Shown here one piece after another: positions 1 through 9,883 of a stretch of 64,000 nucleotides of DNA. The notes beneath the pieces are model-generated. The model ran no database searches. It had not been told where the DNA came from and was given only the letters and a program-made list of their open reading frames with translations. Source of the DNA: Saccharothrix sp. HUAS TT1 (GTDB lineage Bacteria > Actinomycetota > Actinomycetes > Mycobacteriales > Pseudonocardiaceae); assembly GCF_040744945.1 (NCBI RefSeq), contig NZ_CP160453.1, forward strand, positions 1,054,001-1,118,000, given 5' to 3'. The translations under genes were made by a program, and so were the position numbers. Within the stretch, counting starts at the first letter, position 1. Each line of letters begins with the position of its first letter.

Positions 1-1
1 C

Positions 2-949
2 GACCGCATCAGCCGCGCCGACCACCCCTACCCGCGCTGGGTGGCGACGCTGGCGTGGGCGGGCATGGCGGGCGCGGTGGCGTTCCTGGTCGGCGGCGGC
101 CCGCTGCTGGCGGGCGTCGCCGCCGCGGTGACCGCGCTGATCGACCGCGTCGGCCGGGTGCTGAACCGGCGGCAGCTGCCGTTCTTCTTCCAGCAGGTGG
201 TGGGGGGCGCCCTGGCGACGACGGTCGCCGTGGTGATGCACGCGACCGACGCCACGCCGACCGTGCGGCCGTCGCTGCTGATCGCCACCGGCATCGTGGT
301 GCTGCTGTCCGGGCTGTCCTTCGTCGGCGCCGTCCAGGACGCCATCACCGGCTACAACGTCACCGCCGCCGGCCGCACGGTGGAGATCGCGCTGCTCACC
401 GCGGGCCTGGTCGCGGGCATCGTGCTGACGCTGCGCGCCGGCGTGCGGTTCGGGGTGCGGACGAGCCTGGCCGACCCGCTGCCGCCGCTGATCTCGGACG
501 TGCCGGTGCAGCTCGCGGCGGGCGCGGCCACGGCGGGCTTCTTCGCCCTGGCCAACTACGCGCCGGTGCGGGCGCTGCCGGTGGCCGTCGCGGCGGGCGC
601 GGTCGGCACGACCACCTTCGGCCTTCTCACGCTGCTCGGCGTCAACCCCATCACGTGCGCCGCCGCCGCGGCCACGGTGGTGGGCTTCGGCGGCACGATC
701 GTGTCGCGCCGGCTGGGCACGCCGCCGCTGCTGGTCGCGGTCGCGGGCATGGTGCCGCTGCTGCCCGGCTGGACCATCTACCGCGGCCTCTACCAGCTCA
801 CCGCGGAGGGCGACGCGGGCGGCCTGTCGACGCTCGTGCTGGCCGCCGCGACGGCCCTCGCGCTGGCGAGCGGCGTCGTCCTGGGTGAACATCTGGGGCG
901 GCCGGTGCGCACCGGCCTCGGCCGGTTGCGGGCCCGTTCCCGGAGGTGA
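2..949 (+). CDS. ThrE-family threonine/serine exporter, C-terminal part (5' truncated by window)
   Basis: The reading frame is open to the first bases of the window, so the N-terminal portion lies upstream. The visible part begins with DRISRADHPYPRWV, the end of a cytoplasmic DUF1212-type domain, and is followed by about nine hydrophobic segments. This matches the second half of ThrE exporters, inner-membrane proteins that export small amino acids such as threonine and serine. The segment LLGVNPITCAAAAATVVGFG and the later PPLLVAVAGMVPLLPGW block resemble the ThrE_2 (DUF3815) half. It ends 155 bp before otsA in the same direction. The family call is good; the exported substrate is inferred. 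Confidence 0.8.
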   Translation, partial: DRISRADHPYPRWVATLAWAGMAGAVAFLVGGGPLLAGVAAAVTALIDRVGRVLNRRQLPFFFQQVVGGALATTVAVVMHATDATPTVRPSLLIATGIVVLLSGLSFVGAVQDAITGYNVTAAGRTVEIALLTAGLVAGIVLTLRAGVRFGVRTSLADPLPPLISDVPVQLAAGAATAGFFALANYAPVRALPVAVAAGAVGTTTFGLLTLLGVNPITCAAAAATVVGFGGTIVSRRLGTPPLLVAVAGMVPLLPGWTIYRGLYQLTAEGDAGGLSTLVLAAATALALASGVVLGEHLGRPVRTGLGRLRARSRR

Positions 950-1104
950 GCGCCTGAACACCGGCTTTCCACGTGAGATCGCCCACCTGACCGGCTTTCG
1001 TCAAGTCAACACTGTGTGACGGGGCCGACGACAGGGCATCCAACCTGCGGGTTCCCACTAACCTCGACGGTGGGCGAGACGAATCTCTTAGGAGGCGCTA
1101 CCCG

Positions 1105-2529
1105 GTGAGCAGCATTGGCGAGAACGGCGCGGACTTCCTGGTCGTGGCCAACCGCCTACCGGTTGACCTGGAGCGCCTGCCCGACGGCACGCAGCGCTGG
1201 AAGCACAGCCCCGGCGGCCTGGTCACCGCCCTGGAGCCGTTCCTGCGCACGCACAGCGGCGCGTGGGTCGGCTGGCCCGGCATCGCGGACGCCGAGGTCG
1301 AGGCGTTCGAGGAGGACGGCCTCCAGCTGCACCCGGTGGCGTTGAGCGCCACCGAGGTCGCGGACTACTACGAGGGCTTCTCCAACGGCACGCTGTGGCC
1401 GCTCTACCACGACGTGGTCGCGCCGCCCGCCTTCCACCGGCGGTGGTGGAACGCCTACGTGCGGGTCAACCAGCGGTTCGCCGACGTGACCGCGAAGGTC
1501 GCCGCCCAGGGCGCCACCGTGTGGGTGCAGGACTACCAGCTGCAGCTGGTGCCCGCGATGCTCCGCGAGCTGCGCCCGGACCTGCGCATCGGCTTCTTCC
1601 TGCACATCCCGTTCCCGCCGGTCGAGCTGTTCATGCAGCTGCCGTGGCGCACCGAGATCATCCGCGGCCTGCTCGGCGCGGACCTGGTGGGCTTCCACCG
1701 GCCCGGCGGCGCGCAGAACTTCCTCTGGCTGGCCCGCCGCCTGGTCGGCCTGGAGCCCAGCCGCGGCGCGGTCGGCGTGCGCACCAGGCCGGGTGTCGTC
1801 CAGGTCGGCGACCGCACGGTTCGGGTCGGGGCATTTCCGATCTCTATCGACTCCGCGGGCCTGGATGCGCTCGCCCGTGATAAGGAGGTCCAAAAGCACG
1901 CGAAACAAATTCGCGAAGACCTCGGGAATCCGAAGAGGATCCTGCTCGGGGTGGATCGGCTCGACTACACCAAGGGCATCGACGTGCGCTTGCGCGCGTT
2001 GCACGAGCTGCTCGCCGACGGCCGGGTGGACCCCGGCGAGGTCACCATGATCCAGCTCGCCACGCCGAGCCGCGAGCGCGTCGAGCACTACAAGCAGATG
2101 CGCGGCGAGATCGAGCAGGCCGTCGGCCGGATCAACGGCGAGTTCTCCACCGTGGGCCACCCCGTGGTCCACTACCTGCACCAATCGGTCAACCGGCGGG
2201 AGCTGACCGCGTTCATGACCGCCGCCGACGTCATGGTCGTGACGCCGGTGCGCGACGGCATGAACCTCGTCTGCAAGGAGTACGTCGCCACGCGCTACGA
2301 CCTCGGCGGCGCGCTGGTGCTCTCCGAGTTCGCGGGCGCGGCGGCCGAGTTGACGAGCGCGTTCCTGGTCAATCCCCACGACTTGGACGGGGTCAAGAAC
2401 GCCCTGGAGGCCGCCCTCACGCTCGATCCGGCCGAGGGCCGCCGTAGGATGCGCGCGCTGCGCCGCCAAGTCCTCACGCACGACGTCGACCGCTGGGCTC
2501 GATCGTTCCTTGATGCCTTGGGCGCGTAG
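1105..2529 (+). CDS. otsA: trehalose-6-phosphate synthase (GT20)
   Basis: This 474-residue protein makes trehalose-6-phosphate from a nucleotide-activated glucose and glucose-6-phosphate in the cytoplasm. It has the family's usual length and landmarks: [10 protein letters not shown] near the N-terminus, [45 protein letters not shown] and the C-terminal [12 protein letters not shown]. The GTG start has an AGGAGG ribosome-binding site at 1090-1095. A trehalose phosphatase follows 67 bp downstream on the same strand, so the two-step OtsAB route is complete here. The short gap holds only a weak hairpin (GATCTG pairing with CAGATC). Confidence 0.95.
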   Translation: MSSIGENGADFLVVANRLPVDLERLPDGTQRWKHSPGGLVTALEPFLRTHSGAWVGWPGIADAEVEAFEEDGLQLHPVALSATEVADYYEGFSNGTLWPLYHDVVAPPAFHRRWWNAYVRVNQRFADVTAKVAAQGATVWVQDYQLQLVPAMLRELRPDLRIGFFLHIPFPPVELFMQLPWRTEIIRGLLGADLVGFHRPGGAQNFLWLARRLVGLEPSRGAVGVRTRPGVVQVGDRTVRVGAFPISIDSAGLDALARDKEVQKHAKQIREDLGNPKRILLGVDRLDYTKGIDVRLRALHELLADGRVDPGEVTMIQLATPSRERVEHYKQMRGEIEQAVGRINGEFSTVGHPVVHYLHQSVNRRELTAFMTAADVMVVTPVRDGMNLVCKEYVATRYDLGGALVLSEFAGAAAELTSAFLVNPHDLDGVKNALEAALTLDPAEGRRRMRALRRQVLTHDVDRWARSFLDALGA

Positions 2530-2596
2530 TCCACGATCTGGATCTGCTCAGATCAATGATTCCTGACCTTGTCCCACCGAGCATTGAGGAGGGGCG

Positions 2597-5131
2597 TTGA
2601 CCGCCGAGGCCCTCCCCGCCGAACTTCGTCGTGCGATCGTGCAGTTGGCGCGCACACCGCGCCTGCTGGTCGCCTGCGACTACGACGGGACATTGGCTCC
2701 GATCGTGGCCAACCCAGAGGACGCCCGCCCGCTGCCCGAGTCGGTGGGCGCGCTGCGCTCCCTGGCCGGTCTGCACGAGACGACGACCGCCGTGATCTCC
2801 GGGCGCGCCCTGCGCGACCTGGCGACGCTGTCGCGGCTGCCGTCCGAGGTGCACCTGGTGGGTTCGCACGGATCCGAGTTCGACGTCGGTTTCGTGCACG
2901 CTCTGGACGCTGACGCCAAACAACTCCACCGCCGCCTGGAGACCGAGCTCGAAGGGGTCGTCGCCGGCCACGAGGGCGTCGGCCTGGAGGTCAAGCCCGC
3001 GAGCATCGCGGTGCACGTGCGCCGGGCCGACCCCGCCGTGGGGGAGCGGGTTCTGACCGCCGTCCGCACCGGTCCGGCCACCTGGGACGGGGTGCAGGTC
3101 ACCGAGGGCAAGGCGGTGATCGAGCTGGCCGTGGTGCAGACGGACAAGGGCCACGCCCTGGACGTCCTGCGGCACCGCGCGTCGGCGACCGCCGCCGTCT
3201 TCGTCGGTGACGACGTGACCGACGAGAAAGCGTTTGCCCGGCTGTCCGGGCCGGACGTCGGCATCAAGGTCGGTGACGGCGAGTCGCTGGCCCAGTACTC
3301 CGTCTCCGACACGCTGGACGTGGCGACCGTGCTGGCGTTCCTGCTGGAGGAGCGCCGCGCCTGGCTGCACGGCGACCAGGCCGTGCCGATCGAGCGGTTG
3401 ACCATGCTGGCCAACGAGCGGTCGGTGGCGCTGCTGACGCCGGACGCCCGGTTGAACTGGCTGTGCCACCCGGAGCCGGACTCGGCGGCGGTGTTCGCCG
3501 ACCTGCTGGGCGGGCCGGCCGCGGGCCACTTCTCGATCAAGCCCGAGCACGGCTCGCTGCCGCTGGGCCAGCGCTACGTGCCGGGCACGATGATCGTGGA
3601 GACCCGCTGGTCGCGGCTGCTGGTCACCGACTACCTCGACCACGAGCTGGCCTCGCACCGCACCGACCTGATCCGGCGGATCTCCGGGTCGACCAACGCG
3701 GTGATCACCTTCGCGCCGCGCCCGGAGTTCGGCCAGGTCCCGGTCAGGTTGCTGCGCGAGCGCGAGGGCCTGCGGGTCGTGGGCACGTCGGACCCGATGG
3801 TGCTGCGCTCCCCCGGCGTCGACTGGCAGATCACCTCCGACGGCATCCAGGAGACCGCCACGGCGGTGGTGCGGCCCCGTGAGGGCGCGCCGATCCTGCT
3901 GGAGCTGCGCTGCGGCACCGACGACCTGTCCGAGGCCACCCTGGGCGAGCCGGAGCGGCGCGCGCGGGCCGGGGCGTTCTGGTCGGACTGGGCGGCCACG
4001 CTGAAGGTGCCCGCCGTGGAGCCGGACCTGGTGCTGCGCTCGGCGTTGACGCTCAAGGGCCTGGTGCACCACGACACCGGCGCGATCATGGCCGCCGCCA
4101 CCACCTCGCTGCCCGAGGAGCTGGGCGGCATCCGCAACTGGGACTACCGCTACTGCTGGCTGCGCGACGCCGCGCTGACCGCGCAGGCCCTGGTGTCGGT
4201 CGGGTCGGTCGGCGAGGCCGAGGCGTTCCTCGGCTGGGTGCACGGGGTGCTGTCGACCCTGCCCGGCCCGGAGCGCCTGCACCCGCTGTACACGCTGCAG
4301 GGCACCATGCTGGGCGCCGAGGCCGTCATCGACACCCTGCCCGGCTACGCGGGCTCGCGGCCGGTGCGCGTGGGCAACCTGGCCAACCAGCAGGTCCAGC
4401 TCGACGTGTTCGGCCCCGTGGTGGACCTGGTCGTGCAGCTGGCCGCCTCGCGCGGCTCGCTGACCGACCCCGACTGGCTGATGGTGCAGGCGATGGCCGA
4501 GGCGGTCGCCCGCCGCTGGCACGAGCCCGACCACGGCATCTGGGAGGAACGGCACGCGCCGCGCCACCACGTCTACTCCAAGGTCATGTGCTGGGTGACC
4601 CTGGACCGGGCGGTGCGGCTGGCCGAGACCTACGGGCGCGAGATCGACCCGTCCTGGCCGGTGCTGCGCGACACCATCTCCACCGACGTGCTCAAGCACG
4701 GCTGGAGCGACGACGCGCAGTCGTTCACCACCGCCTACGACGGCGACGACCTCGACGCCGCCTCCCTGCACGTCGGCCTGTCCGGCCTGATCGACCCCAC
4801 CGACGACCGGTTCCAGGCCACCGTCACCGCGATCGAGGCCGAGCTGCGCTCCGGCTCCACCGTCTACCGCTACCGGCGCGACGACGGCCTGCCCGGCGAC
4901 GAGGGCGGCTTCCACCTCTGCGCCGCCTGGATGATCGAGTCCTACCTGCTCACCGGCCGCCGCACCGAGGCCGAGGAGCTGTTCGCGCAGATGGTCGACG
5001 CCGCCGGCCCCACCGGCCTGCTGCCCGAGGAGTACGACCCCATCGCGGAGCGCTCCCTGGGCAACCACCCCCAGGCGTACAGCCACCTGGGGCTGATCCG
5101 CTGCGCCCAGTTGCTGGCGGCCAGCAGGTAA
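2597..5131 (+). CDS. otsB: trehalose-6-phosphate phosphatase fused to GH15 (trehalase/glucoamylase-type) domain
   Basis: This 844-residue protein has two catalytic modules. Residues about 20-250 form a HAD-type trehalose phosphatase with the nucleophile motif ACDYDGTLAPI (D28, D30), VISGR at 67-71 and FVGDDVTDEKAF at 202-213. Residues about 270-844 form a GH15 domain with NWDYRYCWLRDA at 514-525, IWEERHAPRHH and SKVMCWV from 648, and a late GLLPEEYDP motif near residue 812. GH15 enzymes include actinobacterial trehalases, so one chain may both form and cleave trehalose; that is inference. The TTG start is chosen because GAGGAGGGG lies at 2586-2594. It follows otsA and ends just before a shared terminator. 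Confidence 0.9.
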   Translation: MTAEALPAELRRAIVQLARTPRLLVACDYDGTLAPIVANPEDARPLPESVGALRSLAGLHETTTAVISGRALRDLATLSRLPSEVHLVGSHGSEFDVGFVHALDADAKQLHRRLETELEGVVAGHEGVGLEVKPASIAVHVRRADPAVGERVLTAVRTGPATWDGVQVTEGKAVIELAVVQTDKGHALDVLRHRASATAAVFVGDDVTDEKAFARLSGPDVGIKVGDGESLAQYSVSDTLDVATVLAFLLEERRAWLHGDQAVPIERLTMLANERSVALLTPDARLNWLCHPEPDSAAVFADLLGGPAAGHFSIKPEHGSLPLGQRYVPGTMIVETRWSRLLVTDYLDHELASHRTDLIRRISGSTNAVITFAPRPEFGQVPVRLLREREGLRVVGTSDPMVLRSPGVDWQITSDGIQETATAVVRPREGAPILLELRCGTDDLSEATLGEPERRARAGAFWSDWAATLKVPAVEPDLVLRSALTLKGLVHHDTGAIMAAATTSLPEELGGIRNWDYRYCWLRDAALTAQALVSVGSVGEAEAFLGWVHGVLSTLPGPERLHPLYTLQGTMLGAEAVIDTLPGYAGSRPVRVGNLANQQVQLDVFGPVVDLVVQLAASRGSLTDPDWLMVQAMAEAVARRWHEPDHGIWEERHAPRHHVYSKVMCWVTLDRAVRLAETYGREIDPSWPVLRDTISTDVLKHGWSDDAQSFTTAYDGDDLDAASLHVGLSGLIDPTDDRFQATVTAIEAELRSGSTVYRYRRDDGLPGDEGGFHLCAAWMIESYLLTGRRTEAEELFAQMVDAAGPTGLLPEEYDPIAERSLGNHPQAYSHLGLIRCAQLLAASR

Positions 5132-5143
5132 GCGCCTGTTCGT

Positions 5144-5176
5144 GAACGGCGTCCAGCCATTCGCTGGGCGCCGTTC
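5144..5176. terminator. hairpin between convergent otsB fusion and radA
   Basis: GAACGGCGTCCAGC (5144-5157) pairs with GCTGGGCGCCGTTC (5163-5176) around the loop CATTC, with one G-T wobble. It lies between the stop of the otsB fusion and the stop of radA, which face each other. A bidirectional terminator role is inferred. Confidence 0.65.
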
Positions 5177-5177
5177 G

Positions 5178-6563
5178 CTATTTCGTGAGCTTGAGCAGTT
5201 GCAGCGCGTCGAACAGGTCGTGCGCGACGAGCGCCCGCGTGCCCTGCGGCAGCGGACCGGCGTCCGGCGGCACCAGGGCCTTGGTGAAGCCGAGCCGGGC
5301 GGCTTCGGTGAGCCGGCGGCCGACACCGCCGACCCGGCGCAGCTCACCGGACAGGCCGACCTCGCCGACCACCACGAGGTCGTGCGGCAGGGCCAGGTCG
5401 GTGGCCGCCGAGGCGACCGCCAGCGCCACCGCCAGGTCCACCGCGGGCTCGGTGAGCCTCATCCCGCCGACGGTGGCGGTGAACACGTCCTTGTTGCCCA
5501 GCGCGACCCGGCCGCGCTTCTCCAGCACCGCCAGGACCATCGCCAGCCGGGCCGAGTCCAGGCCGCTCACCGCGCGCCGGGGCGCGGGCAGCGCGGTCGG
5601 CGTGACCAGCGCCTGCACCTCGCCCAGCATCGGCCGCTTGCCCTCCACGACGACCGTGACGGCGGTGCCGGACACCGCCTGCTCGCGGCGGTGCAGGAAC
5701 AGCCCGGACGGGTCGGGCACGCCCGCGATGCCGTCGTCGCGCAGCTCGAAGCAGCCGACCTCGTCGGCCGGGCCGAACCGGTTCTTGATCCCGCGCAGCA
5801 GCCGCAGCGTCGAGTGCCGGTCGCCCTCGAACTGCAGCACCACGTCCACCAGGTGCTCCAGCACCCGCGGCCCGGCGACCGAGCCCTCCTTGGTGACGTG
5901 GCCGACCAGCACGACCGGCAGCCCGCGCTCCTTGGCGACCGCGATCAGGCCGGCCGTGACGGCGCGGACCTGGCTGACCCCGCCGGGCGCGCCGTCCACC
6001 GCCGGTGACGACATGGTCTGCACCGAGTCCACGATCAGCATGCTCGGCTTGACCGCGTCCACCTGGCCGAGGACGGCGGAGATGTCGCTCTCGGCGGCCA
6101 GGTAGATCTCGTCGTGCAGGTTGCCGGTGCGGTCCGCGCGCAGCCGCACCTGCCCGGCCGACTCCTCGCCGGTGACGTAGAGGCAGCGGCCGACCGACAG
6201 CGCCCACTGGTGGGCGACCTCCAGCAGCAGGGTCGACTTGCCGACGCCCGGCTCACCCGCCAGCAGCACCACCGCGCCCGGCACCAGCCCGCCGCCGAGC
6301 ACGCGGTCCAGTTCGAGGACGCCGGTCGAGACGGCGCGGGCGGACTCGATGTCGACCTGCGCGATGGGGCGCGCCTCGCTGCTGGGCGTGCCCGCCAGGA
6401 AGCGCGGCGCCGCCGAGGCGCCCCGCTCCTCGACCGTGCCCCACGCCTGGCACTCCGGGCAGCGCCCGACCCACTTGGCCACCTCGTGCCCGCACTCGGC
6501 ACAGCGGTACGTCGGCTTGGCCACCCGCGCTGTCTTCGCCACGTCCGGGAGGCTAGCGGCCAC
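5178..6563 (-). CDS. radA: DNA repair protein RadA
   Basis: This 461-residue protein is a DnaB-like, RecA-fold ATPase that aids branch migration during recombinational repair. It has the N-terminal four-cysteine zinc motif YRCAECG and RCPECQAWG, a Walker [10 protein letters not shown], the RadA-specific KNRFG motif and a C-terminal Lon-protease-like domain. In M. tuberculosis, as I recall, radA is followed by the c-di-AMP synthase gene disA; here it runs into a terminator and the convergent otsB fusion instead. The GTG start at 6563 gives the full zinc finger. lpqE lies upstream in the same direction, separated by a strong hairpin. Confidence 0.95.
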   Translation of the reverse strand: MAASLPDVAKTARVAKPTYRCAECGHEVAKWVGRCPECQAWGTVEERGASAAPRFLAGTPSSEARPIAQVDIESARAVSTGVLELDRVLGGGLVPGAVVLLAGEPGVGKSTLLLEVAHQWALSVGRCLYVTGEESAGQVRLRADRTGNLHDEIYLAAESDISAVLGQVDAVKPSMLIVDSVQTMSSPAVDGAPGGVSQVRAVTAGLIAVAKERGLPVVLVGHVTKEGSVAGPRVLEHLVDVVLQFEGDRHSTLRLLRGIKNRFGPADEVGCFELRDDGIAGVPDPSGLFLHRREQAVSGTAVTVVVEGKRPMLGEVQALVTPTALPAPRRAVSGLDSARLAMVLAVLEKRGRVALGNKDVFTATVGGMRLTEPAVDLAVALAVASAATDLALPHDLVVVGEVGLSGELRRVGGVGRRLTEAARLGFTKALVPPDAGPLPQGTRALVAHDLFDALQLLKLTK

Positions 6564-6580
6564 CCCCGACAGCGGAAGCA

Positions 6581-6612
6581 GAACAGGGGCCCCCGGACGG
6601 GGACCCCTGTTC
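6581..6612. terminator. terminator hairpin downstream of lpqE
   Basis: GAACAGGGG (6581-6589) pairs with CCCCTGTTC (6604-6612), and CCCC pairs with GGGG inside a single mismatch. The loop is GGAC. It lies between the lpqE stop and the radA start on the minus strand, so it probably ends lpqE transcription. Confidence 0.7.
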
Positions 6613-6630
6613 GGCGGTGCTCGGTGGCGC

Positions 6631-7401
6631 TCAGTGCTCCGCGGGGGCGTCCTGCCGCGGCTCGGTGGTGGCGCCGATCGGCAGGTCGAGGGTCAGCTCG
6701 CCCGCCTTCTCGAACAGGAACGTGACCCGGATCGTCTCACCGGGCCGCAGCGGCTTCTTCAGGTTCTTCAGCACGATCCGCACCACGCCCGGCTCACTGG
6801 GGTCCACCGAGGACGGCAGCTTCGTGGCGGTGGTCGGCGGCGCGGAGATCGACGTGCCGCTGCCCGTCGTGGTGGTGGCGGAACCGGCCGTCGAGGCCGA
6901 GCCGGTCGTCGTGGCGGCCGAACCGGACGTGGCCGAGCCGGGCGCCGACGGCGTGGTCGTGGTGGACACCGAGGCCGAGGCCGAGCCCGACGGGCGGCCG
7001 GTCGTGCTCGCGTGGCTGCCCGCGTCCTCGTCCGCCTGACCGATGACGGCCGAGGTCGGCTCCAGCTCGGTGTCGCCGGTGATCTCGGCGGGCGAGGAGG
7101 AGTCGCTGGTCACGCCGATCAGCCGGTCCGCGGTCAAGCCGTTGTTGGCGATCACGAGCGTGATCGGCGCGTCGTCGCCCTCCTCGAAGGACCCGTGCGC
7201 GACCGGAAAGGGGAACTGGGCGTCGCGGACGGCGACGTCCCCCACCTGCCCGCTCGCCCCGTTGACGGCGGCCACCTGGGTGTCCGTCTGCGTGACCTGA
7301 CCGGCGCTGCAACCTGCGGCGACCAAGCCGAGGCCCGTCGCCAGGGCGGCCACGACGGCCAGACGGCGCGGCGCTGTGGACTTCTGGAGTGCGCGACCCA
7401 C
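6631..7401 (-). CDS. lpqE: LpqE-like secreted lipoprotein with internal Ser/Thr-rich insert
   Basis: The GTG start at 7401 gives a 256-residue protein with a signal peptide and a lipobox ending VAAGC, so it should be a lipid-anchored cell-surface protein. The mature part has two blocks of a beta-rich domain ([19 protein letters not shown] to TSAVIGQ, and [18 protein letters not shown] to the end). They are split by about 60 residues almost entirely of Ser, Thr, Ala and Gly. The second block resembles the end of PCu(A)C/DUF461 copper-chaperone-like folds, but no metal-binding Met/His cluster is evident. Identity rests on position: lpqE lies divergent from carD in M. tuberculosis too. Function is unknown. 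Confidence 0.75.
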   Translation of the reverse strand: MGRALQKSTAPRRLAVVAALATGLGLVAAGCSAGQVTQTDTQVAAVNGASGQVGDVAVRDAQFPFPVAHGSFEEGDDAPITLVIANNGLTADRLIGVTSDSSSPAEITGDTELEPTSAVIGQADEDAGSHASTTGRPSGSASASVSTTTTPSAPGSATSGSAATTTGSASTAGSATTTTGSGTSISAPPTTATKLPSSVDPSEPGVVRIVLKNLKKPLRPGETIRVTFLFEKAGELTLDLPIGATTEPRQDAPAEH

Positions 7402-7701
7402 GGCTGCTCGGATCCTTCCCGGTGTGCTGACGAGGCGGGTCGTACCCGGTAGCAACGGGTCCGACCACCAGCCGGAGCCTAACGGGGCACGCCCGGACCT
7501 GCGGCACGTGGTGCCCCACAGGGCCTCCCGCCACCGCCCCGCTCGTCCACAGTGGAGCAAGATCGACCTCGGGCGTTGCATGCGACCGGGTGATTTGTCA
7601 ACCCCCCACGCGGCCCTGACCAGCGCGAACCGATCTCCGGACGCCGAAGAGGGGATTGCTCGGCGTGTTAGGATGGGGTTAGCGAAAGGGGCAGAGGACA
7701 C
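7402..7701. promoter_or_regulatory. divergent lpqE/carD promoter region
   Basis: This 300-bp gap separates two divergent genes. A TAGGAT hexamer at 7669-7674, 27 bp before the carD ATG, is a good -10 candidate. The ribosome-binding site for carD is AGAGGA close to the start. No convincing -35 element, RNA structure or small ORF was seen in the rest. Confidence 0.45.
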
Positions 7702-8190
7702 ATGGTTTTCAAGGTCGGAGAGACCGTCGTCTACCCGCACCACGGTGCCGCTCTCATCGAAGCGATCGAGACCCGTGTGATCAAGGGCGAGGAGAAGAAG
7801 TACCTCGTCCTCAAGGTTGCCCAGGGCGACCTCACGGTCCGCGTCCCCGCCGACAACGCCGAGATCGTGGGCGTGCGCGACGTCGTCGGCCAGGAGGGTC
7901 TCGACAAGGTCTTCGAGGTCTTGCGTGCTCCCCACACGGAGGAGCCGACCAACTGGTCCCGGCGGTACAAGGCCAACCTCGAGAAGCTCGCGTCCGGTGA
8001 CGTGAACAAGGTGGCCGAAGTGGTGCGCGACCTCTGGCGGCGCGAGAAGGATCGCGGACTGTCCGCTGGTGAGAAGCGGATGCTGGCGAAGGCTCGACAG
8101 ATACTGGTTAGCGAACTGGCGCTGGCCGAGGGCACCGACGAGGACAAGGCCGAAGTGCTCCTCGACGAGGTCCTGGCCACCGCGTCCTGA
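7702..8190 (+). CDS. carD: RNA polymerase-binding transcription factor CarD
   Basis: This 162-residue protein matches mycobacterial CarD in length and throughout its sequence. CarD binds the RNA polymerase beta subunit through its N-terminal Tudor-like domain ([15 protein letters not shown]) and stabilises open promoter complexes, including rRNA promoters. The C-terminal helical domain carries [13 protein letters not shown], whose Trp contacts the upstream edge of the transcription bubble in CarD, and the basic [19 protein letters not shown] segment. It heads a rightward run with ispD and ispF, the order found in M. tuberculosis. Confidence 0.97.
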   Translation: MVFKVGETVVYPHHGAALIEAIETRVIKGEEKKYLVLKVAQGDLTVRVPADNAEIVGVRDVVGQEGLDKVFEVLRAPHTEEPTNWSRRYKANLEKLASGDVNKVAEVVRDLWRREKDRGLSAGEKRMLAKARQILVSELALAEGTDEDKAEVLLDEVLATAS

Positions 8191-8219
8191 TCGTTTCCAC
8201 CCACGAAGAAACCGCGAAC

Positions 8220-8930
8220 ATGGGTGTGGTCGCGCTCGTGCCCGCGGCGGGCCGGGGTGAGCGGTTGGGCTACGGCATGCCCAAGGCGCTCGTGCCGGTC
8301 GACGGCGTTCCGCTGCTCGTGCGTGCGGTGCGCGGCCTGTTCGACTCCGGTCGCGTGCGGCACGTGGTGATCGCCGCCCCTCCATCCGATGTGGACATCG
8401 TGAGTACCGTCACCGCCCCGTTGGCCCCAGCCGACGGGGCGGTTCACGTCGTGCCCGGCGGCGCCGAGAGGTCGGACTCGGTGCGCCTGGCTCTAACGTA
8501 CGCGCTGGGTGAGATCCCCGACACTTCGATCGTGCTCGTTCACGACGCGGCCCGCGCGTTCACCCCACCGGCCGTGGTGCGGGCCGTGGTGGACGCCGTC
8601 GCCGCAGGTCACGGCGCTGTGATCCCCGTGCTGCCGGTCGCCGACACGGTGAAGCAGGTGGACGCGGCCGGCGTGGTGATCGCCACACCGGACCGTTCGG
8701 CGCTGCGCGTCGTGCAGACGCCCCAGGGGTTCGACGCGGCCGTGCTGCTGCGCGCGCACGAGGCCGCGCACGAGGCGGGCGTGGGCGCGACGGACGACGC
8801 GGGCCTGGTCGAACGGCTCGGCGTGCCGGTCGTCACCGTGCCGGGCCACCCGGACGCCATGAAGATCACCACGAAGTTCGACCTGGCGGTCGCCGAGGCG
8901 CTGCTGGTCGGCGGCGGAGGAGCGACGTGA
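8220..8930 (+). CDS. ispD: 2-C-methyl-D-erythritol 4-phosphate cytidylyltransferase
   Basis: This 236-residue enzyme transfers CMP to methylerythritol phosphate, the third step of the non-mevalonate isoprenoid pathway. It has the N-terminal nucleotide-binding motif [19 protein letters not shown], the central [13 protein letters not shown] and [10 protein letters not shown], and the C-terminal ATDDAGLVE and [14 protein letters not shown] motifs. It starts 29 bp after carD and its last codon overlaps the ispF start (GTGA), which indicates translational coupling with the enzyme two steps later in the pathway. Confidence 0.96.
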   Translation: MGVVALVPAAGRGERLGYGMPKALVPVDGVPLLVRAVRGLFDSGRVRHVVIAAPPSDVDIVSTVTAPLAPADGAVHVVPGGAERSDSVRLALTYALGEIPDTSIVLVHDAARAFTPPAVVRAVVDAVAAGHGAVIPVLPVADTVKQVDAAGVVIATPDRSALRVVQTPQGFDAAVLLRAHEAAHEAGVGATDDAGLVERLGVPVVTVPGHPDAMKITTKFDLAVAEALLVGGGGAT

Positions 8931-9400
8931 TCCCGAGGGTCGGCATCGGCACGGACGTCCACCAGGTGGAACGCGGCCGGGAGTGCTGGCTGGCCGGGCT
9001 GCGCTGGGACGGCGTCGACGGCTGCGCCGGGCACTCGGACGGCGACGTGGCCGCGCACGCCCTGTGCGACGCGCTGCTGTCCGCCGCCGGGCTGGGCGAC
9101 CTGGGCGCGGTGTTCGGCACGAGCGACCCGCGGTGGTCGGGTCGGCACGGCGTCGAGTTCCTGGCCGAGGTCCGCCGGCTGGTCGAGGAAGCGGGCTACC
9201 GGGTCGGCAACGCCGCCGTGCAGGTCATCGGCAACGCGCCGAAGGTCGGCAAGCGCCGGGACGAGGCGCAGCGGGTGCTGTCCGAGGCGGTCGGCGGACC
9301 GGTGTCGGTCAGCGGCACGACCACGGACGGCCTGGGGCTGACCGGGCGCGGCGAGGGCATCGCCGCCGTGGCGACCGCGCTGCTCGTGCCACTAGCCTGA
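8927..9400 (+). CDS. ispF: 2-C-methyl-D-erythritol 2,4-cyclodiphosphate synthase
   Basis: This 157-residue protein has the family's usual length. It cyclises CDP-methylerythritol phosphate in isoprenoid precursor synthesis. The metal ligands are visible in GIGTDVHQ (the D-x-H pair) and in [26 protein letters not shown] and the C-terminal [19 protein letters not shown] are also typical. The GTG start overlaps the ispD stop by 4 nt. Confidence 0.96.
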   Translation: MIPRVGIGTDVHQVERGRECWLAGLRWDGVDGCAGHSDGDVAAHALCDALLSAAGLGDLGAVFGTSDPRWSGRHGVEFLAEVRRLVEEAGYRVGNAAVQVIGNAPKVGKRRDEAQRVLSEAVGGPVSVSGTTTDGLGLTGRGEGIAAVATALLVPLA

Positions 9401-9405
9401 CCGGC

Positions 9406-9801
9406 ATGGCGATCACCCTCAGCGCGGCGACGCGCGCCCTGGTCGACGGGAAGAACTTCGCCGCGATGGCGACGGTGAACCCGGACGGCAGCCCTCAGAC
9501 ATCGGTGCTGTGGGTCACCCGGGACGGTGACGACCTGCTGTTCTCGACGCTGCGCGACCGGGCCAAGGCGCGGAACCTGGTGCGCGACCCGCGGGCCAGC
9601 GTGAGCGTGTGGAGCAGCGAGGACCCGGAGCGGTACGCGGAGATCCGCGGCACCGTGACGGTCGAGGTGGACGAGGGCTTCGTCGTGATGAACGCCTTGG
9701 CGCGGAAGTACTACGGCCGCGACTTCCCCGCGCCCGGTCCGGACCAGGTGCGCGTGGTGCTGCGGTTGACGCCGACGAAGGTCACCGGCAGCGCCGTGTG
9801 A
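9406..9801 (+). CDS. PPOX-class F420-dependent oxidoreductase / pyridoxamine-phosphate-oxidase-fold protein
   Basis: The ATG at 9406 gives a 131-residue split-barrel flavin-binding protein. The opening, ALVDGKNFAAMATVNPDGSPQTSVLWV, and RDRAKARNLVRDPRASVSV are typical of the PPOX-class F420-dependent family common in actinobacteria. These cytosolic enzymes use F420H2 or a flavin to reduce varied substrates, and this one's substrate cannot be inferred. It starts 5 bp after ispF, so it probably shares the operon mRNA, but its position need not imply an isoprenoid role. Confidence 0.8.
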   Translation: MAITLSAATRALVDGKNFAAMATVNPDGSPQTSVLWVTRDGDDLLFSTLRDRAKARNLVRDPRASVSVWSSEDPERYAEIRGTVTVEVDEGFVVMNALARKYYGRDFPAPGPDQVRVVLRLTPTKVTGSAV

Positions 9802-9883
9802 CGACGGGCGGTGCGGCTATCGCGGTGAGTCCCGTCTCGGTTTACCGGCCTTCCCGAGACCTCCGATGTCCTAATCCCGTAAC

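Noticed and set aside
2474..5347. A very long open frame on the minus strand opposite the otsB fusion
   Set aside because: It is a shadow of the GC-biased coding frame: it consists of low-complexity His/Arg/Gly/Gln-rich residues, has no domain, and covers a clear gene on the other strand.
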